A DNA stretch of 9,250 bases from Chloroflexota bacterium (GTDB lineage Bacteria > Chloroflexota > Limnocylindria > P2-11E), in the NCBI GenBank assembly GCA_025350745.1, contig JANXXG010000185.1:1-9250 (forward strand). The letters are read 5' to 3'. Position numbers and translations under genes: made by a program. The notes beneath the pieces were generated by a model. It was not told where the DNA came from, made no database searches, and worked only from the letters and a program-made list of their open reading frames with translations. Below are positions 1 to 6,208 of this stretch, piece by piece (within the stretch, counting starts at the first letter, position 1; every line of letters starts with the position of its first letter).

Positions 1-411
1 GATGTCGCGGGCCTGCGGGTCGCGGACGTCGGCACCGGCTCCGCGATCCTCGCGATCGCCGCGGCGAAACGCGGTGCGCGCGAGGTCGTCGGGCTCGACA
101 TCGACGAGGTCGCGATCCATGAGGCCAAGGAGAACGTGACCCGGAACGGCGTCGCGGTCGCGCTCGCCGTCGGAAGCGCCGCCGATCTCAAGGGGTCCTT
201 CGACGTCGTGCTCGCGAACATCGTCGCTGCGGTGCTGCAGAAGATCGCGCCTGACCTCGCTGCGCATCTCGCGGCGGACGGCCGCCTTGTCGTCGCGGGG
301 ATCATCGCGACCGAGGAGGACGAGACGGTCGCTGCGTTCACCGCGCTGGGCCTACGCGTTCTCGAACGCGACCAGGAGGGCGACTGGGTCTCCCTCGAGC
401 TGACCCGCTAG
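1..411 (+). CDS. prmA: Ribosomal protein L11 methyltransferase PrmA, C-terminal part (5' end outside window)
   Basis: The reading frame is open from base 1 and ends at TAG 409-411, so the start and the N-terminal substrate-binding domain lie upstream. PrmA trimethylates ribosomal protein L11 in the cytoplasm using S-adenosylmethionine. The visible part is the Rossmann-fold catalytic domain. A motif I glycine-rich loop (VADVGTGSAILAIAAAKRGA) comes first. The acidic SAM-ribose region follows (GLDIDEVAIHEAKENVTRNG), then the family-typical VLANIVAAVL strand. The C-terminal beta strands (RLVVAGII, WVSLELTR) complete the fold. Motif I reads GTGSAIL where most family members have GTGSGIL. The link to rsmE 10 bases downstream is a very common PrmA neighbourhood and supports the call over other small methyltransferases. 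Confidence 0.9.
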   Translation, partial: DVAGLRVADVGTGSAILAIAAAKRGAREVVGLDIDEVAIHEAKENVTRNGVAVALAVGSAADLKGSFDVVLANIVAAVLQKIAPDLAAHLAADGRLVVAGIIATEEDETVAAFTALGLRVLERDQEGDWVSLELTR

Positions 412-421
412 AACTGCGCTG

Positions 422-1117
422 ATGCATCAGTTCTTCGTCGACGTCGCACCCGCACAACGTGCGGTCATCACGGGTGAGCAGGCGCGCCAGATCGCGACCG
501 TGCTACGGCTCGAGCCGGGCGAGCGCATCACGCTCGTGGCCGATCGCACCGCACATGAGGTCGTCCTCGAATCGGTCACTGCGACCGAAGCGACCGGCCG
601 CGTGATCAAACGGCGCCAGCTCGCGACCGAGCTCCGGTTCGACCTCACGCTCGGCCTGCCGCTGCTGAAGGGCGATCGGAGCGAGGAGATCGTCGAAGCC
701 GTCAGCCAGCTCGGCGTGCGCCGCGTCGTGCCGTTCGTCTCGTCGCGCTCCGTCGCGAGGGAGCTCTCTCCGGCGAAGCTCGAGCGCTGGCAACGGATCG
801 CGCGCGAGGCGGCCGAGACCGCGCATCGGGCGATCGTCCCGGAGATCGAGGCCCTCGCCACGTGGGAGGAGCTCCTCGACAGGCTGACCGGCCGCATCGT
901 GGTGTGCTGGGAGGCCGAGGAGCACGCCTCCCTCGTGGAAGCCGCAGCCGGTGATGACATCTCACTCGTCATCGGGCCAGAGGGTGGACTCTCGCTCGAA
1001 GAGATCGGCGTCGCGCGCGAGCATCACGCCGTGATCGTGTCGCTGGGCCTCCGCACCCTCCGGGCCGAGACGGCCGCGATCGCCGCCGTCGCCGTCCTCG
1101 CCTCGCGCCGCGAGTAG
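422..1117 (+). CDS. rsmE: 16S rRNA (uracil(1498)-N(3))-methyltransferase RsmE
   Basis: This 231-residue protein has the usual RsmE length and starts at ATG 422, giving the typical MHQFFVD opening. RsmE methylates N3 of U1498 (E. coli numbering) in 16S rRNA of the 30S subunit. Residues 1-70 form the PUA-like RNA-binding domain and about 71-231 the SPOUT methyltransferase domain. Visible hallmarks are KGDRSEEIVEAVSQLGVRRV (residues 83-102), the region EAAETAHRAIVP (129-140), the SAM-binding loop LVIGPEGGLS (182-191) and the knot motif LGLRTLRAETAA (208-219). The second hallmark reads EAAET where many homologues have EAAEQ, which is a mild deviation. It starts 10 bases after prmA and no strong Shine-Dalgarno sequence is visible, so it is probably co-transcribed with prmA. 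It converges with the PlsY-like gene only 17 bases away. Confidence 0.95.
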   Translation: MHQFFVDVAPAQRAVITGEQARQIATVLRLEPGERITLVADRTAHEVVLESVTATEATGRVIKRRQLATELRFDLTLGLPLLKGDRSEEIVEAVSQLGVRRVVPFVSSRSVARELSPAKLERWQRIAREAAETAHRAIVPEIEALATWEELLDRLTGRIVVCWEAEEHASLVEAAAGDDISLVIGPEGGLSLEEIGVAREHHAVIVSLGLRTLRAETAAIAAVAVLASRRE

Positions 1118-1134
1118 CGGCGCCCGGGCCGTAC

Positions 1135-1869
1135 CTAGATCCTGACGACCCCGCGCTCCTGCAGCTCGCTGCGATCGAAGAGCGCGCGGCTCACAAGGAC
1201 ACGCGCCGGCGCCGCGCCCGTCACGAGATCCGCGCCAAGGCCGGCCGTCACTCGCCGCACGAGGATCAGCGCCAGCAGCGCGACCCCTGCGACGACCGGG
1301 GGGGTCACGCCTTCCTGCTCCCAGATCACCGCCGGGAATACGCCGAAGGACAGCAGTGCTGCGAGGGGAAGCAGCCGGCTCGGCGCGGGACGGACCGCGA
1401 GCCGGAGCACCATCGCGGTGAGGACGGGCAGCAGCATGATCACGAACGCGACCGGATCAGCCGCGAGTGCGAGGCCCCAGCCGGTGGAGTTCGCCCGCCC
1501 ACCGTCAAAGCGATGGAGGATCGGCCACATCTGGCCGCAGACCGCCGCCAGGCCGCACAACAATTGGACTTCCAAAGGAAGACCGAGCGCGCGCGCCGCG
1601 AGCACGGCCGCGAGGCCCTTGGCCGCATCGAGCAGCCCGCCCACGATGCCCTCGACCGGGCCGACGCTCTTCCAGAGGTTGGCCCCGCCCAGCTTCTGGG
1701 AGCCGACCGTGCGTAGGTCGACCCCCCGGAGCCGGGCCACCCAGTAGGGAAAGGACACCGACCCGACGAGATAGGAAACGGCGACCGCCAGCACCGCTAG
1801 GGGCGTCACGGCAGTAAAGATACGCGCATCTACCAGCGCGGGGCGCCTCGGCGCGATATGATGGGCCAT
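1135..1869 (-). CDS. Divergent PlsY-family (glycerol-3-phosphate acyltransferase-like) membrane protein
   Basis: The minus-strand protein has several hydrophobic helices and a PlsY architecture. PlsY transfers an acyl group from acyl-phosphate to glycerol-3-phosphate in the membrane, the first step of phospholipid synthesis. With the ATG at 1869 it has 244 residues. TM1 is about residues 21-40. A signature-1-like loop is GSQKLGGAN (56-64), the DxxKG element is DAAKG (81-85), and a signature-2-like loop is [12 protein letters not shown] (121-132). Canonical PlsY has GSGNIGATN and GGKGVAT at these places, so key polar positions differ, and the C-terminal motif is also poorly conserved. The fold call is good; the enzymatic activity is uncertain. 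ATG 1869 has AAGGGG 8 bases upstream. GTG 1809 (224 residues) fits the usual PlsY N-terminus better and is the main alternative. Open sequence further upstream antisense to rpsU and yqeY is not believed to be coding. Confidence 0.75.
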   Translation of the reverse strand: MAHHIAPRRPALVDARIFTAVTPLAVLAVAVSYLVGSVSFPYWVARLRGVDLRTVGSQKLGGANLWKSVGPVEGIVGGLLDAAKGLAAVLAARALGLPLEVQLLCGLAAVCGQMWPILHRFDGGRANSTGWGLALAADPVAFVIMLLPVLTAMVLRLAVRPAPSRLLPLAALLSFGVFPAVIWEQEGVTPPVVAGVALLALILVRRVTAGLGADLVTGAAPARVLVSRALFDRSELQERGVVRI

Positions 1870-1925
1870 GTCGGCGGCCCCTTGGGGCTCGCCGGCTTCG
1901 TCTTGTATGACCGAAGGCGGGGTGA
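1857..1925 (+). promoter_or_regulatory. Candidate promoter and leader of the rpsU operon
   Basis: This is the only stretch of the plus-strand operon where a promoter can fit. TATGAT at 1857-1862 matches the sigma-70-type -10 consensus in five of six positions, but no good -35 lies upstream. A second candidate is TTGGGG (1882-1887), 18 bases, then TATGAC (1906-1911). A small self-complementary CCCCTTGGGG (1878-1887) lies in the leader. GGGGTGA at 1919-1925 is a possible Shine-Dalgarno sequence, 13 bases before the rpsU ATG, which is somewhat far. If the PlsY-like gene starts at 1869, its 5' end overlaps the first -10. These are consensus matches by eye, so confidence is low. Confidence 0.3.
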
Positions 1926-1938
1926 CCCTCTCAACAGC

Positions 1939-2106
1939 ATGTCCGAAGTGATCATCGGCGATGGCGAGTCCTTCGAGGCCGCCCTCCGCCGTTTCAACAA
2001 GAAGATCCAACAGGCCGGGATCCTCGCGGAAGCCCGCAGGCGCGAGTACTACGAGCGCCCCGCGGCGCGACGCAAGCGCAAGGAAGCCAAGCGTCGCAAG
2101 CGCTGA
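1939..2106 (+). CDS. rpsU: 30S ribosomal protein bS21
   Basis: This 55-residue, very basic protein begins [20 protein letters not shown], the standard bS21 N-terminus, and ends in an Arg/Lys-rich tail ([13 protein letters not shown]). bS21 binds the 30S platform near the 3' end of 16S rRNA and takes part in mRNA start selection. The frame stays open upstream to an ATG at 1858, but the extra 27 residues do not resemble bS21 and would run through the promoter candidate, so ATG 1939 is chosen. It is the first gene of the compact plus-strand operon. Its TGA (2104-2106) is followed after one base by the likely GTG of yqeY. rpsU-yqeY-phoH is a conserved neighbourhood in many bacteria. Confidence 0.95.
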   Translation: MSEVIIGDGESFEAALRRFNKKIQQAGILAEARRREYYERPAARRKRKEAKRRKR

Positions 2107-2107
2107 G

Positions 2108-2659
2108 GTGCCGTCCTCGCCCGGACCTGTGAAAGAGCGACTCGATCGCGATGTCATCACCGCTGTGAAAGCGCGTGACGACGTCCGGCGTGACACGCTG
2201 CGCTTCGTCCTGGCCGCGATCCGCTCGGAGCAGGACGCCCGACGCGCCGCGGCGATCGACGAGCTGGTCAAGAAAGGCCTCGACGAGGCGGCGCGCGTCG
2301 CGCAGCTGGCCGAGCGCGCGCCGGACCGGCTGACCGATGAGCTTGTGATGGACGTGCTCAAGCGTCAGATCAAGATGCGGCGCGACTCGATCGAGGCGTT
2401 CGACAAGGGTGGCCGCACGGAGCTCGCGGCGAAGGAGAAGGCCCAGCTCGACATCATCGCGGGCTACCTTCCCGCGCAGCTCGATGAGTCCGCGGTGGAG
2501 GCCGCGGTCCGTCAGGCGATCATCGACACCGGCGCCGCCGGGCCGAAGGACATGGGCAAGGTCATGACCGCGGTGCGGACGGTCCTCGGAGATCGTGCCG
2601 AGGGCCGGGTGATCTCCGCCGTCGCCCAGCGCGTGCTGAAGGAGCGGGCGGGGGCGTAG
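2108..2659 (+). CDS. yqeY: YqeY/GatB-related domain protein
   Basis: This is an all-helical protein of the YqeY family, related to the tail domain of the amidotransferase subunit GatB. That domain binds tRNA in GatCAB, but the role of free-standing YqeY is not firmly established. From GTG 2108 it has 183 residues. Family features are KERLDRDVITAVKARD (residues 9-24), LKRQIKMRRDSIEAFDKGGR (84-103), AGYLPAQL (118-125) and PKDMGKVM (146-153), followed by GDRAEGRVIS (161-170). Compared with typical YqeY of about 150 residues, it has an inserted Ala/Arg-rich segment at about 42-75. GTG 2129 (176 residues, beginning directly at KERL) is an equally plausible start; 2108 was chosen because it sits one base after the rpsU stop. 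Its TAG stop shares its last base with the phoH GTG. Confidence 0.9.
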   Translation: MPSSPGPVKERLDRDVITAVKARDDVRRDTLRFVLAAIRSEQDARRAAAIDELVKKGLDEAARVAQLAERAPDRLTDELVMDVLKRQIKMRRDSIEAFDKGGRTELAAKEKAQLDIIAGYLPAQLDESAVEAAVRQAIIDTGAAGPKDMGKVMTAVRTVLGDRAEGRVISAVAQRVLKERAGA

Positions 2660-3621
2660 TGGCGCAAGCGCAGCAGATCACCATCCTCATTCCGGATCCC
2701 GACGAGATGATGTTCGTCGCCGGCGACCACGAGACCAACATCGATCGCATCGAGCGCGAGTTCGGCGTGAAGATCGTCTCCCGAGGCGCGGAGCTCCGGA
2801 TCAGCGGCGACCCCGCGTCGGTGGCGCGCGTCGGCGATCTCGTCGGCGCGATGCGCACGCTGTCCGGTCGCGACGACAACCTGCGGAAGCCGGCGCTCGA
2901 GCGGCTCATCGGTGAGGCGAAGGACGCGCCGGTCGCGACGCCGCAACAGCTCCGCGATCACATCGCCACCACCGTGACCGGCAAGCGCATCGTGCCGCAG
3001 TCGGAGAACCAGCGACGCTACGTCGAGGCGATCCGCCACCACGACCTCGTGTTCGCGACAGGCGTCGCGGGTACCGGGAAGTCCTATTTGGCGGTCGCTA
3101 TGGGCGTTGCGGCCCTGCGCGAGCGCAAGGTCACCCGGCTCGTCCTCACGCGCCCGGCGGTGGAGGCGGGTGAGCGGCTCGGCTTCCTGCCCGGAGATCT
3201 CGAGCAGAAGATCGACCCGTACCTTCGCCCCCTCTATGACGCGCTCTTCGACCTCATGCCGCCCGAGCGATTTGCCCGCGCGCAGGAGCGCGGCGAGATC
3301 GAGGTCGCGCCGTTGGCGTTCATGAGGGGCAGAACGTTGGATAACGCATTCATCATTCTCGACGAGGCCCAGAACACCACGCCGGCGCAGATGAAGATGT
3401 TCCTGACCCGGCTCGGCTTCGGCTCGCAGGCCGTCGTCACCGGCGACGTCACCCAGATCGACCTGCCCGATCCGCGCTCCGGCCTGGTCATCGCGCGCGA
3501 GATCCTGCGCGACGTCGAGGGGCTGGCGTTCGTCGACTTCGAAGCAAAGGACGTCGTCCGGCACGAGCTCGTCGCCCGGATCATCCGCGCATACGATCGT
3601 CACGAGAGGTCGCCCGAATGA
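2659..3621 (+). CDS. phoH: PhoH-family ATPase (PhoH/PhoL type)
   Basis: This 320-residue cytoplasmic P-loop NTPase has the length and layout of the PhoH/PhoL family. An N-terminal KH-like region (about residues 5-75) precedes the ATPase core. Walker A is GVAGTGKS (135-142) and Walker B is FIILDEAQNTT (231-241). Other family motifs are LTRPAVEAGERLGFLPGDL (153-171), RLGFGS (251-256) and VVTGDVTQIDLP (259-270). PhoH proteins are RNA-linked ATPases or putative helicases; their close association with ybeY suggests a role in rRNA or RNA quality control, but the exact substrate is not known. Translation starts at GTG 2659, overlapping the yqeY TAG by one base (TAGTG), with AAGGAG at 2639-2644. The gene ends in an ATGA overlap with pgpH. 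Confidence 0.95.
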   Translation: MAQAQQITILIPDPDEMMFVAGDHETNIDRIEREFGVKIVSRGAELRISGDPASVARVGDLVGAMRTLSGRDDNLRKPALERLIGEAKDAPVATPQQLRDHIATTVTGKRIVPQSENQRRYVEAIRHHDLVFATGVAGTGKSYLAVAMGVAALRERKVTRLVLTRPAVEAGERLGFLPGDLEQKIDPYLRPLYDALFDLMPPERFARAQERGEIEVAPLAFMRGRTLDNAFIILDEAQNTTPAQMKMFLTRLGFGSQAVVTGDVTQIDLPDPRSGLVIAREILRDVEGLAFVDFEAKDVVRHELVARIIRAYDRHERSPE

Positions 3622-5738
3622 TCCGGTTCGCCCCACGGCCCCGGTCGGTCGCAGACGTTCGCGCCCTCATCCAGGGCGATCCGCGCGTCCGGATGGTCGC
3701 GTTCATCGTCGCCACCGGGCTCCTCAGCGCGGTCGCCCTGCTGTTCTCACCGCCCGCGGTCGTCTCATACGGCCGGGCCGGCGTCGTCGCCGATCACGAG
3801 GTCCGGGCACCGAACTCGACGGTCTTTGCTTCCGAGAGCCTCACTCAGGCCGAGCGCGAGAAGGCCGCGACAGCGGTCCAGCGCGTGTTCGCGGCCGATC
3901 CCGCGGTCAGCGTGAGCGCGAGCACCAGGCTTGCCGCGGGTCTCGGATCGATCGCTCGGGTGCGCCAGGACGCGACGCTGCCGCGTGAGCAGCGCCTCGC
4001 GACGCTCGCGAGGCTCGGCGATGTCGCGTTCACGCCCGCGCTCGCGGCCGATGCCCTCGACATGACCGCCGCGGAATTCGATCAGCTGAGCAAGGAGATC
4101 GACGCATCGCTCAAGACCCTCTATGGCCAGGGCATCCGGCCTGAGCAGCTCGCCACCGCGGCCGCTGACACGGCCAAGGCCGTCCCGCAGGTGTGGACCG
4201 ACCGTCAGAAGCGCGTGGGTGCCGAGCTGCTCAAGCAGAACCTGCAGCCGAATCTGATCTTCGATGCCCTCGCGACCGCCGCCGCACAGCAGGCGGCGCG
4301 CAACAACGTGTCGCCGGTCCAGGTCCGGGTCACCAGCGGCGAGGTCGTCGTGCGCGAAGGCCAGGTCGTGACCGAAGGGGACCTCGAGAAGCTCCGGGCC
4401 CTCGGCCTGGTCAACCCGGGCATCGACTGGAAGAGCGCGATCGGTCTGCTCAGCTGGGCGCTGTTGATCGCCGGCGTCGTGGCACTGTTCGTCGAGCGCT
4501 ACGCACAGGAGGCCTGGACCGACGATCGCAAGCTCATGGTCGTCGCCCTCTCGCTCGTCGTCATCACCGCCGCCGGGCGCGCGCTCATTCCGGGCCACAC
4601 CGTCGCCGTCTACTTCGTCCCGTTCGCCGCGGTCGCCATGATGCTGACCGTTCTCGTCGGCGGACGGACCGCGCTCGCAACGCAGATCGGAGGGGCGCTC
4701 CACGTCGGGATCATGTCGGGGCAGGTCGAGCTCGTCGCATACGTGCTCGTGCCTGCACTCCTCGGGATGGCGGCCGTTCGGCGCGCGACGACGGCGCGTG
4801 AGTTCGTCGCTGCGGCGCTGTATGTCGCGCTCGGTGATCTGGGCGTCATCGGGACGTTCCTGCTCGTCGGGCGATCGGCCGATACTCTCGGCGCGCTGCA
4901 GCTCGCGGCCGCCGCGCTCATCAGTGGTGTCGCGTCCGGGGTCCTCGCGTTCGGCGCGATCGTGATGCTGGGACACCTCTTCCGCATCACGACGGTCTTC
5001 GAGCTGCGCGAGCTGGCCGATCCGAACCATCCGCTGCTCCGCCAGCTGCTGCTCCGCACGCCCGGCACGTATCACCACTCGCTGCTGGTCGCGAACCTCG
5101 CGGAGCGTGCGGCCGAGGTCATCGGCGCGGATCCGCTGGTCGCTCGTGTCGGCGCCTACTACCACGACATCGGCAAGATGCGGAATCCGCTCGCGTTCAT
5201 CGAGAATCAGACGGGCTCCAACCCCCACGATGACCTTGACCCGGCGGTATCGGCGAGCATCGTGTCGGCGCACGTCAGAGACGGCCTCGCCCTCGCGGAC
5301 CGGTATCGCCTGCCACCGCAGATCCGGGAGATCATCCCCGGCCACCACGGCACGAGCCTCATCCGCTACTTCCACAGCCTCGCCCAGCAGCGCGGCATGG
5401 CCATCGACGAGGCCGCCTTCCGCCACCCCGGCCCGAAGCCGCGGAGCAAGGAGGCCGGGATCGTCATGCTCGCGGATGGGACCGAGGCGGCCGTCCGCTC
5501 GCTCGAGGAGAAGACCGCCGAGCGCATCGGCGAGATGGTGGAACGGATCGTGAGCGAGAAGGTCGCGGACGGCCAGCTCGACGACTGTGATCTCACGCTC
5601 CGTGATGTGCAGCGCGTGAAGGACGCGTTCCGGGAGCTCCTCGCGGGCGTGTATCACGAGCGGATCCCGTACCCCGAGGATCGCATCGCTCGCGTGCCGC
5701 CGGCGGCGACCCCGCCGCCTCTCGCGTCCGGCCGCTGA
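3618..5738 (+). CDS. pgpH: 7TM-HD membrane phosphodiesterase, PgpH-type (c-di-AMP hydrolase)
   Basis: This 706-residue protein has full 7TM-HD architecture. TM1 is at about residues 25-46. An extracytoplasmic domain spans about 55-268. A block of hydrophobic helices runs from about 272 to 455. The cytoplasmic HD domain spans about 475-687. All expected metal-binding positions are visible: HHS (486-488), YYHDIGK (514-520), H552, HHGT (576-579) and LAD with D620. The family signature PGPKPRSKE is at 604-612. Characterised members (Listeria PgpH) hydrolyse c-di-AMP to pApA, controlling potassium, osmotic and cell-wall homeostasis; the same activity is inferred here. ATG 3618 overlaps the phoH stop as ATGA, and GAGAGGT (3604-3610) is a good ribosome binding site. 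The tail is proline-rich. Its TGA (5736-5738) overlaps the apparent CTG start of ybeY. Confidence 0.93.
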   Translation: MIRFAPRPRSVADVRALIQGDPRVRMVAFIVATGLLSAVALLFSPPAVVSYGRAGVVADHEVRAPNSTVFASESLTQAEREKAATAVQRVFAADPAVSVSASTRLAAGLGSIARVRQDATLPREQRLATLARLGDVAFTPALAADALDMTAAEFDQLSKEIDASLKTLYGQGIRPEQLATAAADTAKAVPQVWTDRQKRVGAELLKQNLQPNLIFDALATAAAQQAARNNVSPVQVRVTSGEVVVREGQVVTEGDLEKLRALGLVNPGIDWKSAIGLLSWALLIAGVVALFVERYAQEAWTDDRKLMVVALSLVVITAAGRALIPGHTVAVYFVPFAAVAMMLTVLVGGRTALATQIGGALHVGIMSGQVELVAYVLVPALLGMAAVRRATTAREFVAAALYVALGDLGVIGTFLLVGRSADTLGALQLAAAALISGVASGVLAFGAIVMLGHLFRITTVFELRELADPNHPLLRQLLLRTPGTYHHSLLVANLAERAAEVIGADPLVARVGAYYHDIGKMRNPLAFIENQTGSNPHDDLDPAVSASIVSAHVRDGLALADRYRLPPQIREIIPGHHGTSLIRYFHSLAQQRGMAIDEAAFRHPGPKPRSKEAGIVMLADGTEAAVRSLEEKTAERIGEMVERIVSEKVADGQLDDCDLTLRDVQRVKDAFRELLAGVYHERIPYPEDRIARVPPAATPPPLASGR

Positions 5739-6208
5739 GACTCTCGATCCGCGGCGAGGCTGCGTGCGACCTCGCTCCGGTCCGTCGTGCGGTCCGTTCG
5801 GCGGTCAGGCAGTTCGCGCTCCCGGCGGACGCCCGCGTCACGGTCGCGTTCATCGAGGACGACCAGATGCGCATCCTCAATGCGCGATACCGGAAGAAGG
5901 ACCGGACCACCGATGTGCTCTCGTTCGGCCAGGCGCTCGGTCGCGCCAAAGGTGAACGCGCGGTAAAAAAGCTGCGTCGCGACGAGGACGGTTCGCTCGA
6001 TGTCGGCGACATCCTGATCAGCGTGGCGCAGGCGTCGCGGCAGGCGAAGCGCCGCAGGCACGCTCTGGTGCGGGAGATCTCGTTCCTTGCCGCCCACGGG
6101 GCCCTTCACCTGCTCGGCTTCGAGGACGAGACCCCCGCCGGATACCGGGAGATGGTCCGCCTGGGGACTGCCGCGACCGTGGAGGCACTGGCAGAATCCC
6201 CCCGGTGA
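5735..6208 (+). CDS. ybeY: Endoribonuclease/rRNA maturation factor YbeY, apparent CTG start
   Basis: YbeY is a metal-dependent single-strand endoribonuclease factor for 16S rRNA 3' maturation and ribosome quality control. The protein shows NARYRKKDRTTDVLSF (residues 49-64), VGDILIS (90-96) and the zinc motif region HGALHLLGFED (121-131). The frame is coding from about 5738 by similarity (LSIRGEA, VTVAFIEDDQM), yet between the in-frame TGA at 5603 and an internal ATG at 5867 there is no ATG, GTG or TTG. CTG 5735 overlaps the pgpH stop as CTGA, matching the overlap style of the operon, and gives 157 residues, the usual family length. Starting at 5867 would remove 44 residues with the first core strand and helix. 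The third metal ligand, normally His in HxxxHxxxxxH, is Asp131. A lysine/arginine-rich loop (about 70-86) is longer than usual. The stop overlaps the next gene as GTGA. Confidence 0.85.
   Translation: MRLSIRGEAACDLAPVRRAVRSAVRQFALPADARVTVAFIEDDQMRILNARYRKKDRTTDVLSFGQALGRAKGERAVKKLRRDEDGSLDVGDILISVAQASRQAKRRRHALVREISFLAAHGALHLLGFEDETPAGYREMVRLGTAATVEALAESPR

Noticed and set aside
1118..1134. Possible hairpin between rsmE and the PlsY-like gene (CGGC...GCCG)
   Set aside because: It has only a 4-bp stem and no T-run, too weak to call a terminator.
1858..1938. Upstream extension of rpsU to ATG 1858
   Set aside because: It adds 27 residues with no resemblance to bS21 and would place the start inside the -10-like TATGAT; ATG 1939 gives the standard N-terminus.
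1870..2361. N-terminal extension of the PlsY-like frame antisense to rpsU and yqeY
   Set aside because: The extra residues are Ser/Arg/Ala-rich and unlike PlsY. They lie opposite two well-conserved genes, and a start at 1869 or 1809 gives a normal family length.
2512..3636. Minus-strand open frame (374 codons) antisense to phoH
   Set aside because: It is a shadow of phoH, whose Walker motifs prove the plus strand is coding.
3765..5657. Very long minus-strand open frame (630 codons) antisense to pgpH
   Set aside because: Its translation is dominated by Arg, Asp, Glu and Gly with no recognisable fold, and it mirrors the codon structure of a clearly conserved plus-strand gene. Long antisense frames are expected in GC-rich coding DNA.
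5764..5955. Small plus-strand open frame inside the 5' part of ybeY
   Set aside because: It is a -1 frame shadow of ybeY with Arg/Pro/Gly-rich translation and no independent support.
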